NCBI GenBank assembly: GCA_900642245.1
Contig: CAAAJI010000044.1
Location: forward strand, 88,461 to 152,460
Origin: Fragilaria radians
Taxonomy: Eukaryota; Bacillariophyta; Fragilariophyceae; Fragilariales; Fragilariaceae
Reading direction: 5' to 3'
Length of the DNA stretch: 64,000 nt
In this document: positions 36,039-47,243 of the stretch, piece by piece
Layout of the letters: each line of letters starts with the position of its first letter
Numbering within the stretch: the first letter of the stretch is position 1
Notes under the pieces: generated by a model
Databases searched by the model: none
Seen by the model: the letters and a program-made list of their open reading frames with translations, nothing else
What the model was told of the DNA's origin: nothing
Translations under genes and position numbers: made by a program

Positions 36039-36396
36039 TTAGATGTTTTTTCCCATTTGTAAAATATCTCTAAGCTGATGCCTTCCCGAAAGTGAAAGAG
36101 TGTATCCAACACTGTATTGATAAGCCTGATATCCTTGACAGTTCGAGACAAACGTCTTTGGACATGGCAAGTTAAATCCCCCATCCCCTCCTGTCATTTT
36201 ATGAAGCATGCGTTGCCGTGAATTTACAGGCTCATAATCTTCCACTTGGTATCTTGACCTCCTAAAATTGCCCAAAATTGTGTAGAGAGAAAAGGAAAGA
36301 AATAAAATTTTATTTGGTGATATCCTTGATGTTAGCTAGATACTTTTTGGAACACATATAGGACATTATGGTTGCATCATTATAGGAATTCTGCAT
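36039..36396 (-). CDS. Small spliced protein of unknown function, two exons
   Basis: Deduced from splice signals. Exon 1 is 36396-36344, starting ATG and reading MQNSYNDATIMSYMCSKK. An 82-bp intron (36343-36262) has a GTATCT donor, a pyrimidine tract and a TTTTAG acceptor. Exon 2 is 36261-36039. The join is in phase 2 and restores one frame of 91 residues ending 'DILQMGKNI'. The protein contains 'RSRYQVEDYEPVNSRQRML', 'GGDGGFNLPCPKTF' and 'YSVGYTLSLSGRHQL'. No known domain is recognised. It is divergent from the gene at 36524 (128 bp between start codons). It may instead continue into the exon-like stretches further along at 35879-35204. Confidence 0.4.
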
Positions 36397-36523
36397 TTTA
36401 TAATATGTATAAGGTTAGAGGTACGGAAAGGATGGTAGTCAGGTATTTGATGGCGAGACGAAGGACATACGGTCAGCCATGTGAACAACGTCCCCATTTT
36501 CAGTTCTCGATTGAACTAAGGTT

Positions 36524-38773
36524 ATGTGGTACAAAGTCGTATCCCTCCATCGTCGTGTGGCGCTTCAAGAGAGCTATTGTACCTCTATTATTGCATCACG
36601 TGTGAGATTAAATGGTCAATTCACAGGAGCAGCACCAACCATTGGAGTTGGATTTTCGTACATGGAATACTCAACATCTCCAATTTTGTTCGATGGGAAT
36701 ATGGATGTTGCCAAGAAAGCAGCATTTGATTATCAAAATCAAAGATCTACGTATAAGAAGGAAGTATCACGTTTGAGAAAGGAATATGCTACAGAATATG
36801 CTAAACATGTTGCTGCTGAAAACGCCAAGAAAGCTTCGCTTCAACAGAATGTCAAACGTCGTACGTTAGAACATCAACGTCTGAAAAATATCCGCTCGGC
36901 AGAATCTGCCTTGAAAGAACTAGAGCGTAAGAAACAACGTGATTTGGAATTTCAACAAGAACTCATGGTTGCACAGGAGAATCGTCTTGCTAGGGAAGAG
37001 CGATACCGTAAAGCACGACAGATCCTAATTGATGAACTAGAGGAGGAAGCACATCTTTGGCTCACAACTCCAGAAGAAGTCGAGGCAGCATTCACACCAC
37101 AAGCGCAACAAGAACTATGGGCAAGACCTAACTCTGCCATTTTGGCACCCATTCCGACACAGGATTCCATATTTTGGAATCAACAATCGCATACTTGGAG
37201 GGCTCGGAAATCTTATCCCACGAAGGCAGATCTACTCTTTGAGAAACTTATGGAAAGAGTATATGACGAAAGCAACATCGATTCGAGGCATTGGACACCG
37301 GAGCGTGTACGTAAGCGAGAATTGTTAGAGCAAAAAGCAAAGCTAAGAGCCCTCGTCATGAATGGTGGACGACGTGCATTATTATTGAAACAACGCAAAC
37401 TTTTGCATGATCTCAATGTTGTTGTCAAGGTTAATGGCAAAGAAATCCCATCGAAGAAAAGTAATGACGTACCCAATTCTAGAGTTCTTGTCAACTACAA
37501 GGCAATGGAAAAAGAGGGAGTCAATTTATTAATGAAGGATCCAAGATTATTCTTTCACTTTGAAAATGAAGATACGGCAAGTGAAATTGCCAAACTTTCC
37601 GCCGATACCTTTTCTGTTGATATTGAAGAATACAATGGACCTCCCCTTGGAACTCCGACTGGCATTAAGGACTTGACCCTTATCAATAAGGAGTACAAGA
37701 AAGCATTCCCACTCCTCATAGGAAAGCTACCTCCACCGGACACTAGAACAGCCCGAGAGAAAAAGCGTGATGCCAAGAAAAAGGCGATGATGGCTGCTGC
37801 CGTCAAGAGTCAGGAGAGCGTTACTTCATTACTAAGAGAACCTGAATCACGTAAACCTGTAACTACGAAAGAAAATAATTGGGAAAGACCAATGGATCCT
37901 GTTGCGGATAAACATATACTTTCCATCCCACCTCAGAATCTTTTTACTCCACTCGATTTGGAAGAATTTGTCAGCCATAGTAAGAAAAAGCTTCAATATG
38001 TCAAATCAGAAATTGATTTTCTTTTGAATTCATTTCGCGAAGACACAAAGCAACTACATCAAGATGAATTATCCCAAAAACCACGAAGCACATTCAACAA
38101 CGCTACAACTCCTTCCGACGATGACAATTATGAAAAGCCTAAATTTAATATCGTATTGGGTGGCAAAATAGTGGATCTTGCATCTTTGGGAATCGATCCC
38201 GAACCAGTTGACAGACTTTACTCTTCTCTTACGAAGCATCAACTTGTTTGCATACGAATCATGGATCGCAAGGCAAATGGTGCAATCCCACTGGATCAGC
38301 TTCGATCCAAATTAGAATCTGAAGTTCCGGACTTGACAACCGAACAAATTGATGCAATCGTAGAATTTGAGGAAAACATGACTCACAACAAACTTGTTCA
38401 ACAACTCGACGCTCCAAATTCGAAATCTCAAATTTTGGAAGGCATTGGTTTGAAGGAAATTGATTATGGTCAACCATTGCCATTCTTGAATCCGTCACAG
38501 ATATTATCCTTTGCAGGACAGGATTTACAAGGTGCCACGGAAGTATATACTACGGAAACCGTAACCAGTGTTTTTTCAGACGAAGGTATCGAAGAAATCG
38601 ATCAATTCATGTCTCGATTGAAGGGGGAGGCTGATCAAGGAGTGAATGTAACTACCACAGATGATGAGAACAAGGAAGGAGATGCGACTAGTACTACTAC
38701 TACTGATACTACTCATGAAGATACAACCCAAGCACCCACAGAGTCCAGCCAGAACGAGGAAAAAGACAAGTAG
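36524..38773 (+). CDS. Coiled-coil protein, mS26-like mitochondrial ribosomal protein candidate
   Basis: Single exon, 749 residues. The N-terminus is basic and hydroxylated without acidic residues for about 15 positions (MWYKVVSLHRRVALQ), like a mitochondrial presequence. Residues about 60-190 form a long charged coiled coil ('YKKEVSRLRKEYATEY', 'RSAESALKELERKKQRDL', 'LEEEAHLWLTTPEEVEAAF'). Its layout, a Lys/Glu helix ending in a W-x-T-x-E-E-V segment, resembles mS26 (fungal PET123) of the mitochondrial small subunit. Later parts are Lys-rich and proline-containing, with a second helical region and an acidic Thr-rich tail ('TSTTTTDTTHEDTTQ'). At 749 residues it is much longer than known mS26 (about 200-320), so the identity is tentative. 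ATG 36524 follows intergenic sequence and gives the presequence-like start. Confidence 0.78.
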   Translation: MWYKVVSLHRRVALQESYCTSIIASRVRLNGQFTGAAPTIGVGFSYMEYSTSPILFDGNMDVAKKAAFDYQNQRSTYKKEVSRLRKEYATEYAKHVAAENAKKASLQQNVKRRTLEHQRLKNIRSAESALKELERKKQRDLEFQQELMVAQENRLAREERYRKARQILIDELEEEAHLWLTTPEEVEAAFTPQAQQELWARPNSAILAPIPTQDSIFWNQQSHTWRARKSYPTKADLLFEKLMERVYDESNIDSRHWTPERVRKRELLEQKAKLRALVMNGGRRALLLKQRKLLHDLNVVVKVNGKEIPSKKSNDVPNSRVLVNYKAMEKEGVNLLMKDPRLFFHFENEDTASEIAKLSADTFSVDIEEYNGPPLGTPTGIKDLTLINKEYKKAFPLLIGKLPPPDTRTAREKKRDAKKKAMMAAAVKSQESVTSLLREPESRKPVTTKENNWERPMDPVADKHILSIPPQNLFTPLDLEEFVSHSKKKLQYVKSEIDFLLNSFREDTKQLHQDELSQKPRSTFNNATTPSDDDNYEKPKFNIVLGGKIVDLASLGIDPEPVDRLYSSLTKHQLVCIRIMDRKANGAIPLDQLRSKLESEVPDLTTEQIDAIVEFEENMTHNKLVQQLDAPNSKSQILEGIGLKEIDYGQPLPFLNPSQILSFAGQDLQGATEVYTTETVTSVFSDEGIEEIDQFMSRLKGEADQGVNVTTTDDENKEGDATSTTTTDTTHEDTTQAPTESSQNEEKDK

Positions 38774-39599
38774 GGTTGAAAGGGACATACTTTGTCCTCT
38801 CGAGAAAAAAGTTTGGTCACTCATGATTGACTTAAAAGAGAGAAGGTTTATAGTTGGAAAGTCTCTTATTACGTAACATTCTTACTTTAAAAAAATTCAA
38901 ATTTTCCTCTGGGACTGGAGAGAGTTATTTTATGTAGAAATCCACAAATCATATCATTTTCTTCTGATAGATATATAGTAAAGATGGTTCCAAATGGCAT
39001 TATTCTCTTGTTTTTCCAAAAGTATTTGGTTATCCAAGTGGACAAGCAAAGTCTGCCATCTGACATTACTATTATAGGAACAAACGATGATTCTTGACAT
39101 CCACAATTTTATTTTTTGACATTTGAAACATAGTATTCAAATATCCGTTGGGCTTTTGCTTGCTTTCCGATCAAAACGATTCTTTAGTCAACCAAGAATC
39201 CAACTTAAAAAAGCTTTTATATGCCAAAGTGCATAGAGAGTCAATTGCAATTCAATGGGGAACTAATGGCATTAGCCACGTCTGTCTGTATGCCATAAAA
39301 GGCCAGTGACCGGAAGAGTCACACACTCACTGGATCGGATCTTACGGAGCAGTTGAGATAAACAGATACAAGTTCTATTAAAATAGATGCAGGCTAAAAA
39401 AAGGTAAAATAGAGTAATGATATAAAATAGTATGAATAAAAATATATGAGAAAAATATGAATATCATAAGCAAAGATTGTTTCTAAATTAGTTGAAGTTG
39501 TACGTCAAGAGAAGGATTTTTAGAAGGGATTAGAATTAGTATTGCATGGAATACATGTCTGTCTCTCATCCTCAAAATACTTTTTAAAGGAAAAGAGAG
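38774..39599. other. Intergenic stretch
   Basis: AT-rich, no gene seen. It separates the coiled-coil gene from a decayed transposon. The segment 39240-39360 is more GC-rich and might belong to the transposon end, but no inverted repeat matching the other side was found. Confidence 0.4.
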
Positions 39600-42408
39600 T
39601 TATTCAGCGTTAGATACGTATGTGCATTCTAACATGCATGTCCAGATGATATCCACCCATGCAATCCGATGAAAGCAAAAGGAGTGACAACGGTAGCACC
39701 CACTGAAAAAACCCGTTGTTTTCGATCGCAAGTGCTGTCCACTTTGTATTGCTCTGGTAAAAATCGATGCTCCTTCACTGCAACAGCTTGAACTTTTGTT
39801 TGCATACTGAAGTGCATCTGTAGTATCAGCATCATCTATATTGAAATCATTTAATTCAGACTCCTCTTTCACCTGAATTGACTCTCCATTTGTATAGGCA
39901 TGTTGCTGGCTCAGCTCGGTCAGCTCGGTTCGCAAATCTGGTGGAAGATAGAAGAAATAACAATGAGCCAAGGACTCAAAGCTGTCAAAGGATCGAGTAA
40001 AAGGACTGATGTCCCTCTGCTGAAGTCCCATACCATTCCGGAGAAAGGCAATCATTATTTCAGTTGATGAATTGATATCCATGACTACTTCATTTTCAAT
40101 TTGTTCAGCAACAGACTTAGTATTGTAATCATATGAAACGTCAATGCCTGCAAAACTTCCACATTTTCCAGCATCTACTGCTTCTTCAGAGCAATGAGTC
40201 TTGCTTGTTTTACCTGCACACTGTTTTATAAATCCAGAAAAGGTGCTGACATAGCCTGTTCCACCACTACTGCGGAGATCATACTGAACCATTTCACAGA
40301 GAGCTATCTCCAGAGACTCAGCGTAGGTCACAAAATCGGATACCGTAAACTCTCGCTTCTTCTGCCTTGTGCAACCAAAAAAGTGCTCTGCAGACTCACT
40401 TGTAAGCAAACAAATTTTTGAAAAACAGCCATCTGAGCCAGTAGACAAATAATTGGAATTGCTGCAGCCACAATATTCCTTTTTGTCACTGTGCTTATGT
40501 TAATTGATGTAAAATAGAGCATAGAAGCCCATACAATTGCAATTGCTTGTCACTTTGGAATTTCAGATGAGCTAGAGGCCACAATGAATAGACGTGGAAA
40601 TAGCGATGAAATGACTGTAGATAATAGTGACTTTTGATCTTCAAGATTTGCAATACTCTTAACTTTCTCAATTGTCTTCTTGCTGCACATCTCTAGAACA
40701 AATGCATCAGATGCAAAATCATCAGCTTGATAAACATTCTTTGCAACTCCAGTCAATGACAATAGACCAACATCAAAGTAGTATGTTTCACTAACAGTTG
40801 CAAATGATCCTCCAAACACCAGTTGTGAGCGAATGGCCTTCCCCACATGATTAGGGTCTACCATATATTTTTCCTTCAAAAAAGTTCAACATCACATCTC
40901 GAATTGTGTAGCTTTCAGCAGAAAGGCCATCAAATGCAACACTCAGCAATACACCATGGGAATGTACAGCTTGGATGCAATCCAAATTGAACACATCACA
41001 GCGCTCATTTGTACTCTGCGGTCGTACAGCAATAACTTTAAGGGGACTCACGTTCTTTGGATGGCTCTGCACGGTAACTATTGCACATTTTAATTCAGTA
41101 GCCATTTCTTTATCTGATGGGATGCATGATCCATCTTCGCCCAGGCCATCAACCTTTTTTACATGATTTGGAGCAGCTTCACCACAAAGAACACCATAAG
41201 CTGTGTTCACTTTGAGATACTTAGCAACTTTTGTGGCATCAATAGAACCGACAATTGGTCTTCTGAGAGTACTTTTCAACTCAATAGCGCATACTGGACA
41301 CTGAGACATCAATGATCAGATCTATTTGAACACGTTGCTTCTGGCAAATTCTCTTCAAGCTTTGTACTGAATATCCAAATCCATTTGCCATCAGGAACTT
41401 GTATGCTTTTGCTGATTTTGTTATCATTACATGGCAAAAGACAATAACATTGTTTGAAGCTGAGGCAGTTGGATTCTTGTGCCAAGCTATCAGAGCTTGC
41501 ACAAAGCCCATACATAGAGTGTCTCTGGCTTCAGGTACCTCTATGTACCATTTTAAATTTGCTGTAGGAAATTGTCTGCACCCTTCATCTGCAAACCAAA
41601 TCTTTGAAGCTTATCCCTAGCTTCTGTCTTCCCCTAAAAACTTAAGTGTATTCACAACCTGCTGTCTCAGCAATTCAAATGCATCATCCTCACTCTTGTT
41701 GTTCCTACGTATCAGTTTGATTTTCTTCATAGCATCAATGCCACATTGTTCAGGGTCACTCATTGTGAGGCATCTTTTTGCCTGCTGAATTGTGAGCAAA
41801 CTGTTAACTCGTTTAATGAATTTGTGGGAGTCACTGGAACTTTCCTCAAGGGAAGCAAAGCACTTCTCACAAGCATACATATAATACGCTCTAGATTTTT
41901 GAAAGCTTGCTTGGCCTATGCATGAGCTCATAAATGCTCCAATACCACCTCCTTGCTGCTTGATCAAGATTGACAAGTCATCATAACACCCATATGTCAC
42001 CATCAATGACAAGTACTTGTCTTTTCCGCCTCAAGTGTTGTAAATACCTGTACATTTCTTGATCACTTGTGTGCTACCAGTGCCACAGTTTCATATATCT
42101 GGAAATTGGGTTGGTCCCTTACTCACACTGAAAAAGTTTGTTATTGAAGCATACCTATCTCCAACTAGCATGCAATGAGATTTTGAGGCTTTATGCTTCT
42201 TCCAAGCTTTTACTCCAAAAGAATCTTGTGACATGATAACAAGGGGATTCTTTGTCCTCTTTTGGATGCAAATCTTACACAGGACATACATCCCAGCATC
42301 GTCTCGTTCCAAAATATCATAGTCATTGATCATTTCCTCACCCCACACCTCCCTTTTCTGCTTTTTAAATGCTGGTTCTGTCTCCTGCTGCTATTTCTCC
42401 TCCTCCAT
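39600..42408 (-). mobile_element. Decayed DNA transposon with a multiply broken transposase
   Basis: Reading from ATG 42408 (MEEEK, then an in-frame TAG at 42391), one frame runs to about 41290 with several stops. It starts with a BED-finger-like segment ('MYVLCKICIQKRTKNP', then 'WKKHKASKSH'), then 'GGGIGAFMSSCIGQASFQKS' and 'AYKFLMANGFGYSVQSL'. Another frame (41312-40851) has 'LLSVAFDGLSAESYTIRDV'. A third (40879-40550) has 'MVDPNHVGKAIRSQLVFGG' and 'YYFDVGLLSLTGVAKNVY'. A fourth (40448-39600) is the C-terminal part. The order of a zinc-finger-like N-terminus, 'FDGLS' and 'DPNHVGKAIRSQL' recalls transposases of the THAP/P-element type, but the superfamily is uncertain. At least five stops and several frame changes make it inactive. 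Confidence 0.6.
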
Positions 42409-42447
42409 AGCAATACACAAAATGACAAGGAGTTCCAATGTCCGGGT

Positions 42448-42540
42448 GGCGCCACAAATACAAAAGTGCGGGAATCCTGGAACTGCTGGGATAATTTTGG
42501 CGCCACAAAAATGCAAAAGCTTGGGAACCCTGGAACCCTA
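42448..42540. repeat. Imperfect 51-bp direct repeat upstream of the transposase relic
   Basis: GGCGCCACAA occurs at 42448 and again at 42499. Each is followed by a related A-rich segment (ACAAAAG.. / GCAAAAGC..) and then GGGAAxCCTGGAAC. It is GC-rich compared with its surroundings and lies just outside the transposase start, so it is probably subterminal transposon sequence. Confidence 0.7.
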
Positions 42541-42878
42541 TCCCGAGCGAGTCAGTATGGGTGTCACCCCCTCTAAAACACGCGATGTTCCCTTGATAAG
42601 GGATATGCATGAATGCGAATTGACAGATTGATTCTATATTTTTCCAGAATCTGAAAGGACCCGATAATATACGCTTTACGACATCTAGCTTTGAACGAGA
42701 AGTGTTGATTTTTGAGGATTAGATTTATATCTTTTGATTGTCGTTTTGTGGTTCGCATTGACACATGTCGTCCCTTCTAAATCATTTAATTTCATGAGGA
42801 TCATAACTTCTTCAGAGAAAATCACGGCTGAATACCACAAAATATTGTTGTAAAAAACTTTGAAGGTACCATTTTGGT

Positions 42879-45800
42879 ATGAAATATAATGCTTTAGTTT
42901 ACGCAATTGTAACTTCCCATGTCATCGGAGATGTACTATATAGTCGTGAGAATAATCGGGATGGTTTTGAACATGCTAATCCTGGTGGTAGGGAGTTAAA
43001 CTTAGAAATGAACGTTGGAACACAAACCCCAATGTGGTGGACGCGCATTAGAGACGAATATCAAGGCAGTGATTTAAGACAATGCGCTAGGAAGAAACAG
43101 GTTCCGGAGGACGGCATGAGATGCGGAAAATTTAACAAGACATGTTACTTCGGGACCCAGAATTGTCCATCCATTGGCCCCCATCCACTGATCAAATGCA
43201 CATGCAATCGGACGGCAGAATCTAGACGAGGAATTTGGTACTGTTCGTCCGAGATGTGTCCCGGAGAAGACATCGGCATCACCAAAAACTTTTCTCATTC
43301 ACTTAATCCCATGAATACAAATACCACTTCTTCTGTCAAAGAAAGTCCAGGATTTGAGACGAAATCAAATTCTTCTGATTCAATCACTTCAGGAGATTCA
43401 AATAATGCTGAATATTTCATTGACTTAAACGAGACTTTAACGCAAGCGTCAGAAAAGCTTATCACATTTTTATCATCTCAACAAACTCGTAATCCTCCTA
43501 CTAATGGTGGGAACCCATGGATGCGATGGAACGAGAATTTTCCAGAAGAACTAAGACCCAAACCTCACCCAGCTCTCGATTATGGATCCGATAACGAAGC
43601 TCCAGAAATCAACGAGGCAAATTCGGTCAAAACTGATGAACGGTTTGTTTATGCAGCCTATGGCAGCCTATTGATTATCTGGGATATCGAAACAGGTGAC
43701 TTAGTTGCCAACTTCACTGCACCTGATTGGCAACTACCGTTGCCCCAAACTGTAGCTCCACCAACCGTTTCTATTTTCCAGCCAGTAACAGAAATTCAAA
43801 ACGGAATGCAATCATCACGGCCAGAAAATCCTTCAGACAATGCGAAAACTCCAATTGTCCAAGCTCCTACCCAAACAGCGAATCCAAATAATCCTCCACT
43901 TTCGTTGACTTCAAATCACGATTCATTTTCTCAAGCTATTCAAAATACTTTCTCCCCATCGGTGTCTCCATCCGTTGTAAATCCATCTCAAGTGCTTACG
44001 CCAAAGCCTACATTCTTTCTGCCAAGTATGGAACTCGGGCGGATTGACACGGCGTCACCCTCATCATTTTCATCATCCTCAGCCCTGCCAACTCTTACTC
44101 CCATTTGCAATACCTTTTTCGATACTGCCTCTCCGTCAACTATCCATAGTAACTCTAAATGTCCTAAGGAGGCAAGCCGTCCTTATTGGTTTTATGATCA
44201 TTTTCGACCTCGAATCTGTGGGATATTTGTCCAAAACAATCGAGTGATTCTCATCGTAGAAAAGCTTATCACAAAAGCTTTTGATTTTAGTTTTAGCCAA
44301 CGTGATACGTACTACACTTACATCGTCATTCTTGATACTTCTTCTCAGAGTATTCAAGTCATTTCTCAAGAACTTATTTCACATGGACGATATAAAATAG
44401 CGCTGTCAACAGGGAACGATATTCACATTCTAACCAGTATCCCAATTGATTATACCGCCGTCGAAACCAGAATACAAGATTTATGGACTTCAAATATGAA
44501 TATCTTGGATTTTGATGCAGCCATTATGAAAGTTGCACCTTCACTGATGAAAAGTTTTGTAAATTCTGTGATGAACCAAATAACAAGAAATGGAACAGTA
44601 CCAAGGTACTCTTCTTGGTGGCCATCACAAAGAAATAATGAAACTCTATCTGAGGCTTTTGCTACCAGGGAGGTAAATTCCTTTGCCATGTTGACATCTT
44701 TTTCAGTTCCTGATTCTGGAGGCAAGCTAGCTTTGAAAGATGCCGGATTTTTCTCACCATCCCCTTTGGAATATATCTATCCTCTTAAAGGTCAATTGCT
44801 TTTAGTTTTTCCCGCTGCTTATTAATCTTTACTTTGGAGTTTTACATTAAATGAAGGAGAGGCTGCAACCAAAAAGTTTTCAATAACCTTACAAGGAAAT
44901 ATTGCTGAAAGATCATCTGTAGCAATATTTGGAGACTACATTCGAGTAGCTACCGAATCCAAGGTTATTGATAATATTCCTGATCCTAATTTTGATGGGA
45001 CAATTTTCAAGTTGCATGCTAACATTACTATTTTGCTTTCCATCTTGAAAATTCCTATTCTTAATGAAACTACAAGTCAAACTTTGTCACAGATATCCCT
45101 CTCATCCGAAAATGAATATTTCTCTTATCTCAGATGCTTCAAGAATATTTGCTATGTGGGTAAGTGTTCCAAAACTATATGCAAATGGATGGTTGAGAAT
45201 ACCTTATCTCGTCATATTGATATCACTCACTTAATTTGTTTGATGATACATACACAGGAGTTAATCAGTATACTGATGGTGAATTCATTCCAATCAAAGC
45301 TATTTATTCATGGGATGTAAATCCAGAAAATTCAAGAATTTTGGGAAGGAATGAGAAAATTGAATTCTCTCCACTTTTATACTCTATTAATAAGGATAAA
45401 AATCTTCTGCTGGCAATAAGGGAACCAATCAATTTTCCCAATGGTACTCAAATTGGAGCTCAAATTAGCTTATTTGATGTCAATAATGCCAGCAATCCAG
45501 TCTCAATACACCGAATAGTCATTAAGGAGATTAATATGGAAGCGACTCAATCCTTGGCAACATGGGATTATCAAAACTTTCGCTGGTTGTCGTTTGGTGA
45601 TGGTGTTGGTATTTTGTTCCTCCCACTGAATGTTGTATCATTTCTTGCTCGAGCTGGAACTAAAGGAAATTTTGATGGATATATTGCATATGATGTCTCC
45701 CGTGATGGAATCTTTCCCCGATTCAACATTTCCCATGTTGCAAGTGAGAAGTTTTACGATTGCTATCATCAAGCATTCTTACCTGAACGTACACTTTTTC

Positions 45801-45931
45801 TGAATGGGTGTCTCATCACCTTAAAAGAACATTCTGTGGTGTCAAAAGCATTGGATACCGGAATACCAAAATGGAGCCTTGTAATGCCAAAGCCTCTAAT
45901 GAGTAAAACCTGCATGTTCTGGCTGTTCTAG
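42879..45931 (+). pseudogene. Secreted beta-propeller protein with one in-frame stop
   Basis: Exon 1 (42879-45159) and exon 2 (45258-45931), with a 98-bp GT-AG intron in phase 1, would give 984 residues. A single TAA at 44823-44825 (codon 649) interrupts exon 1; the same frame stays open for another 334 bases up to the donor. The protein has a signal peptide (MKYNALVYAIVTSHV) and a Cys-rich segment ('MRCGKFNKTCYF', 'NRTAESRRGIWYCSSEMCPG'). A Ser/Thr/Pro linker follows, with a propeller start 'SVKTDERFVYAAYGSLLIIWD' split by it. Downstream are 'GAQISLFDVNNASNPVSI' and 'LITLKEHSVVSKALD'. These match the family of secreted C-terminal beta-propellers distantly related to WD40 (Beta_propel type). 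The expected role is an extracellular or surface protein. The stop could be a recent nonsense change (CAA to TAA), a readthrough site, or a sequencing error. Confidence 0.75.
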
Positions 45932-47243
45932 ACAAATGATTTGCTTCTGTGAATTTTCAATCATTCACGTCAATGATCAGTTACGTCAGAACCCCATAGA
46001 CATAACTTTGCATAGTCTACATAAATCGTGAAGCCTATCTTGACTTACTCATAACATAAGGCATTTATTCAAATGAAAAATATGTGGATTGCAATGGAGA
46101 AGCCTTAGCCATACTCCATTCTAAAGCTAATGAAAAGTTGCAATTTAAATCAAAGTTATTCCTGAACTTCTCAAGATTTTGATTCATCTTCCATTTGCAA
46201 AATACCAAATGAAATAAAAGAAACTTTGTTGCCTAGCGTGTACTATCAATTTTGGTTTCCAGGTTGTTTTGCAGCGTATGGTGCATCCAAGGTTGCACTA
46301 GATTTATTGAATCTGCCTATCGGGCAATGAAGATTTGCAATTCCATCAAAATTTAATTGAAATCGCTTCAAAAATCGAAATTATGAATGACTATTCCTGT
46401 ATTAACCAAAAAAGATCTTACATATCTGCAGTAGCCATATTCATGTAAAGCAGTTATTTACAAAGTACCAATCTAGCGGATCAACTAAACGAATGACTGA
46501 AATCATTTTATTTCTTTCATTTGTCTCCATCTTTTAAAGTCTCAACAGAGAGAATATATTAGTGGCAGAGCAATAACATTGATATTCCTACAACCCAACA
46601 AGTACAAGCGTAGTAACTTCTAGAATAAAAGCATAAGCAGCAGCATATGGCAAGATCCGATAACAGCAATGTTAGGAAACGGAGTGATCACGTTTATCAT
46701 ATGCTGCTCCTACGTCCATATTTAATAATTAGCCCATTAGAATTATTTTTAAGTCATGGAGACAGCTCATTAATTAGGGATGTTTATTTTCAGAGACACC
46801 AATGTACACCCATTGAGAGTTTGGCGTACATAGTTTCTGATTTCAACATCCAGATCAAATCTAGGCATATGATCCAATTTATGGTGTTGTAAACTTGGAG
46901 AAATGTTTTGACACGTTGCATATTCTGAGTTCATGAATATTCTAGCAAAGTCTAAGGTATTGTGATAGTTGCAAATTTATAATTGATTTTAATCTGCAAA
47001 TTAAACGATTAGTTGCATTCTACCAAATAATTTTATGGAAGGCGTTCTCCCGTAACGCAACCGTATTGTGAAAAATTCGATTCGAACTTTGTCGTTATGC
47101 TTAGTTCCGTTTTTTTCGTCACAAATTGGATTCAGCGATTCACATCACTTTTCCACCTCTTCTGACGATAATTTAAGCAAACTATTGTACAAAAATAGGC
47201 ACATTCCATACAAGATTTGTGTCTGTGCTTCAAAAGAGAGAAA
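45932..47243. other. Intergenic stretch
   Basis: No gene supported; the open stretch 46647-46892 (plus) has no family features. An 11-bp inverted repeat (AGCAGCATATG at 46639-46649 and its complement at 46698-46708) spans it. Confidence 0.45.
46639..46708. repeat. 11-bp inverted repeat with a 48-base spacer
   Basis: AGCAGCATATG at 46639-46649 and its reverse complement at 46698-46708. It could form a stem-loop, or mark the ends of a very small element. No function is assigned. Confidence 0.5.

Noticed and set aside
44791..44839. A hidden intron that would remove the in-frame TAA of the beta-propeller gene
   Set aside because: The only GT..AG pair spanning the stop is about 49 bp with a GTCAAT donor, and removing it would shift the frame, so it does not rescue the gene.
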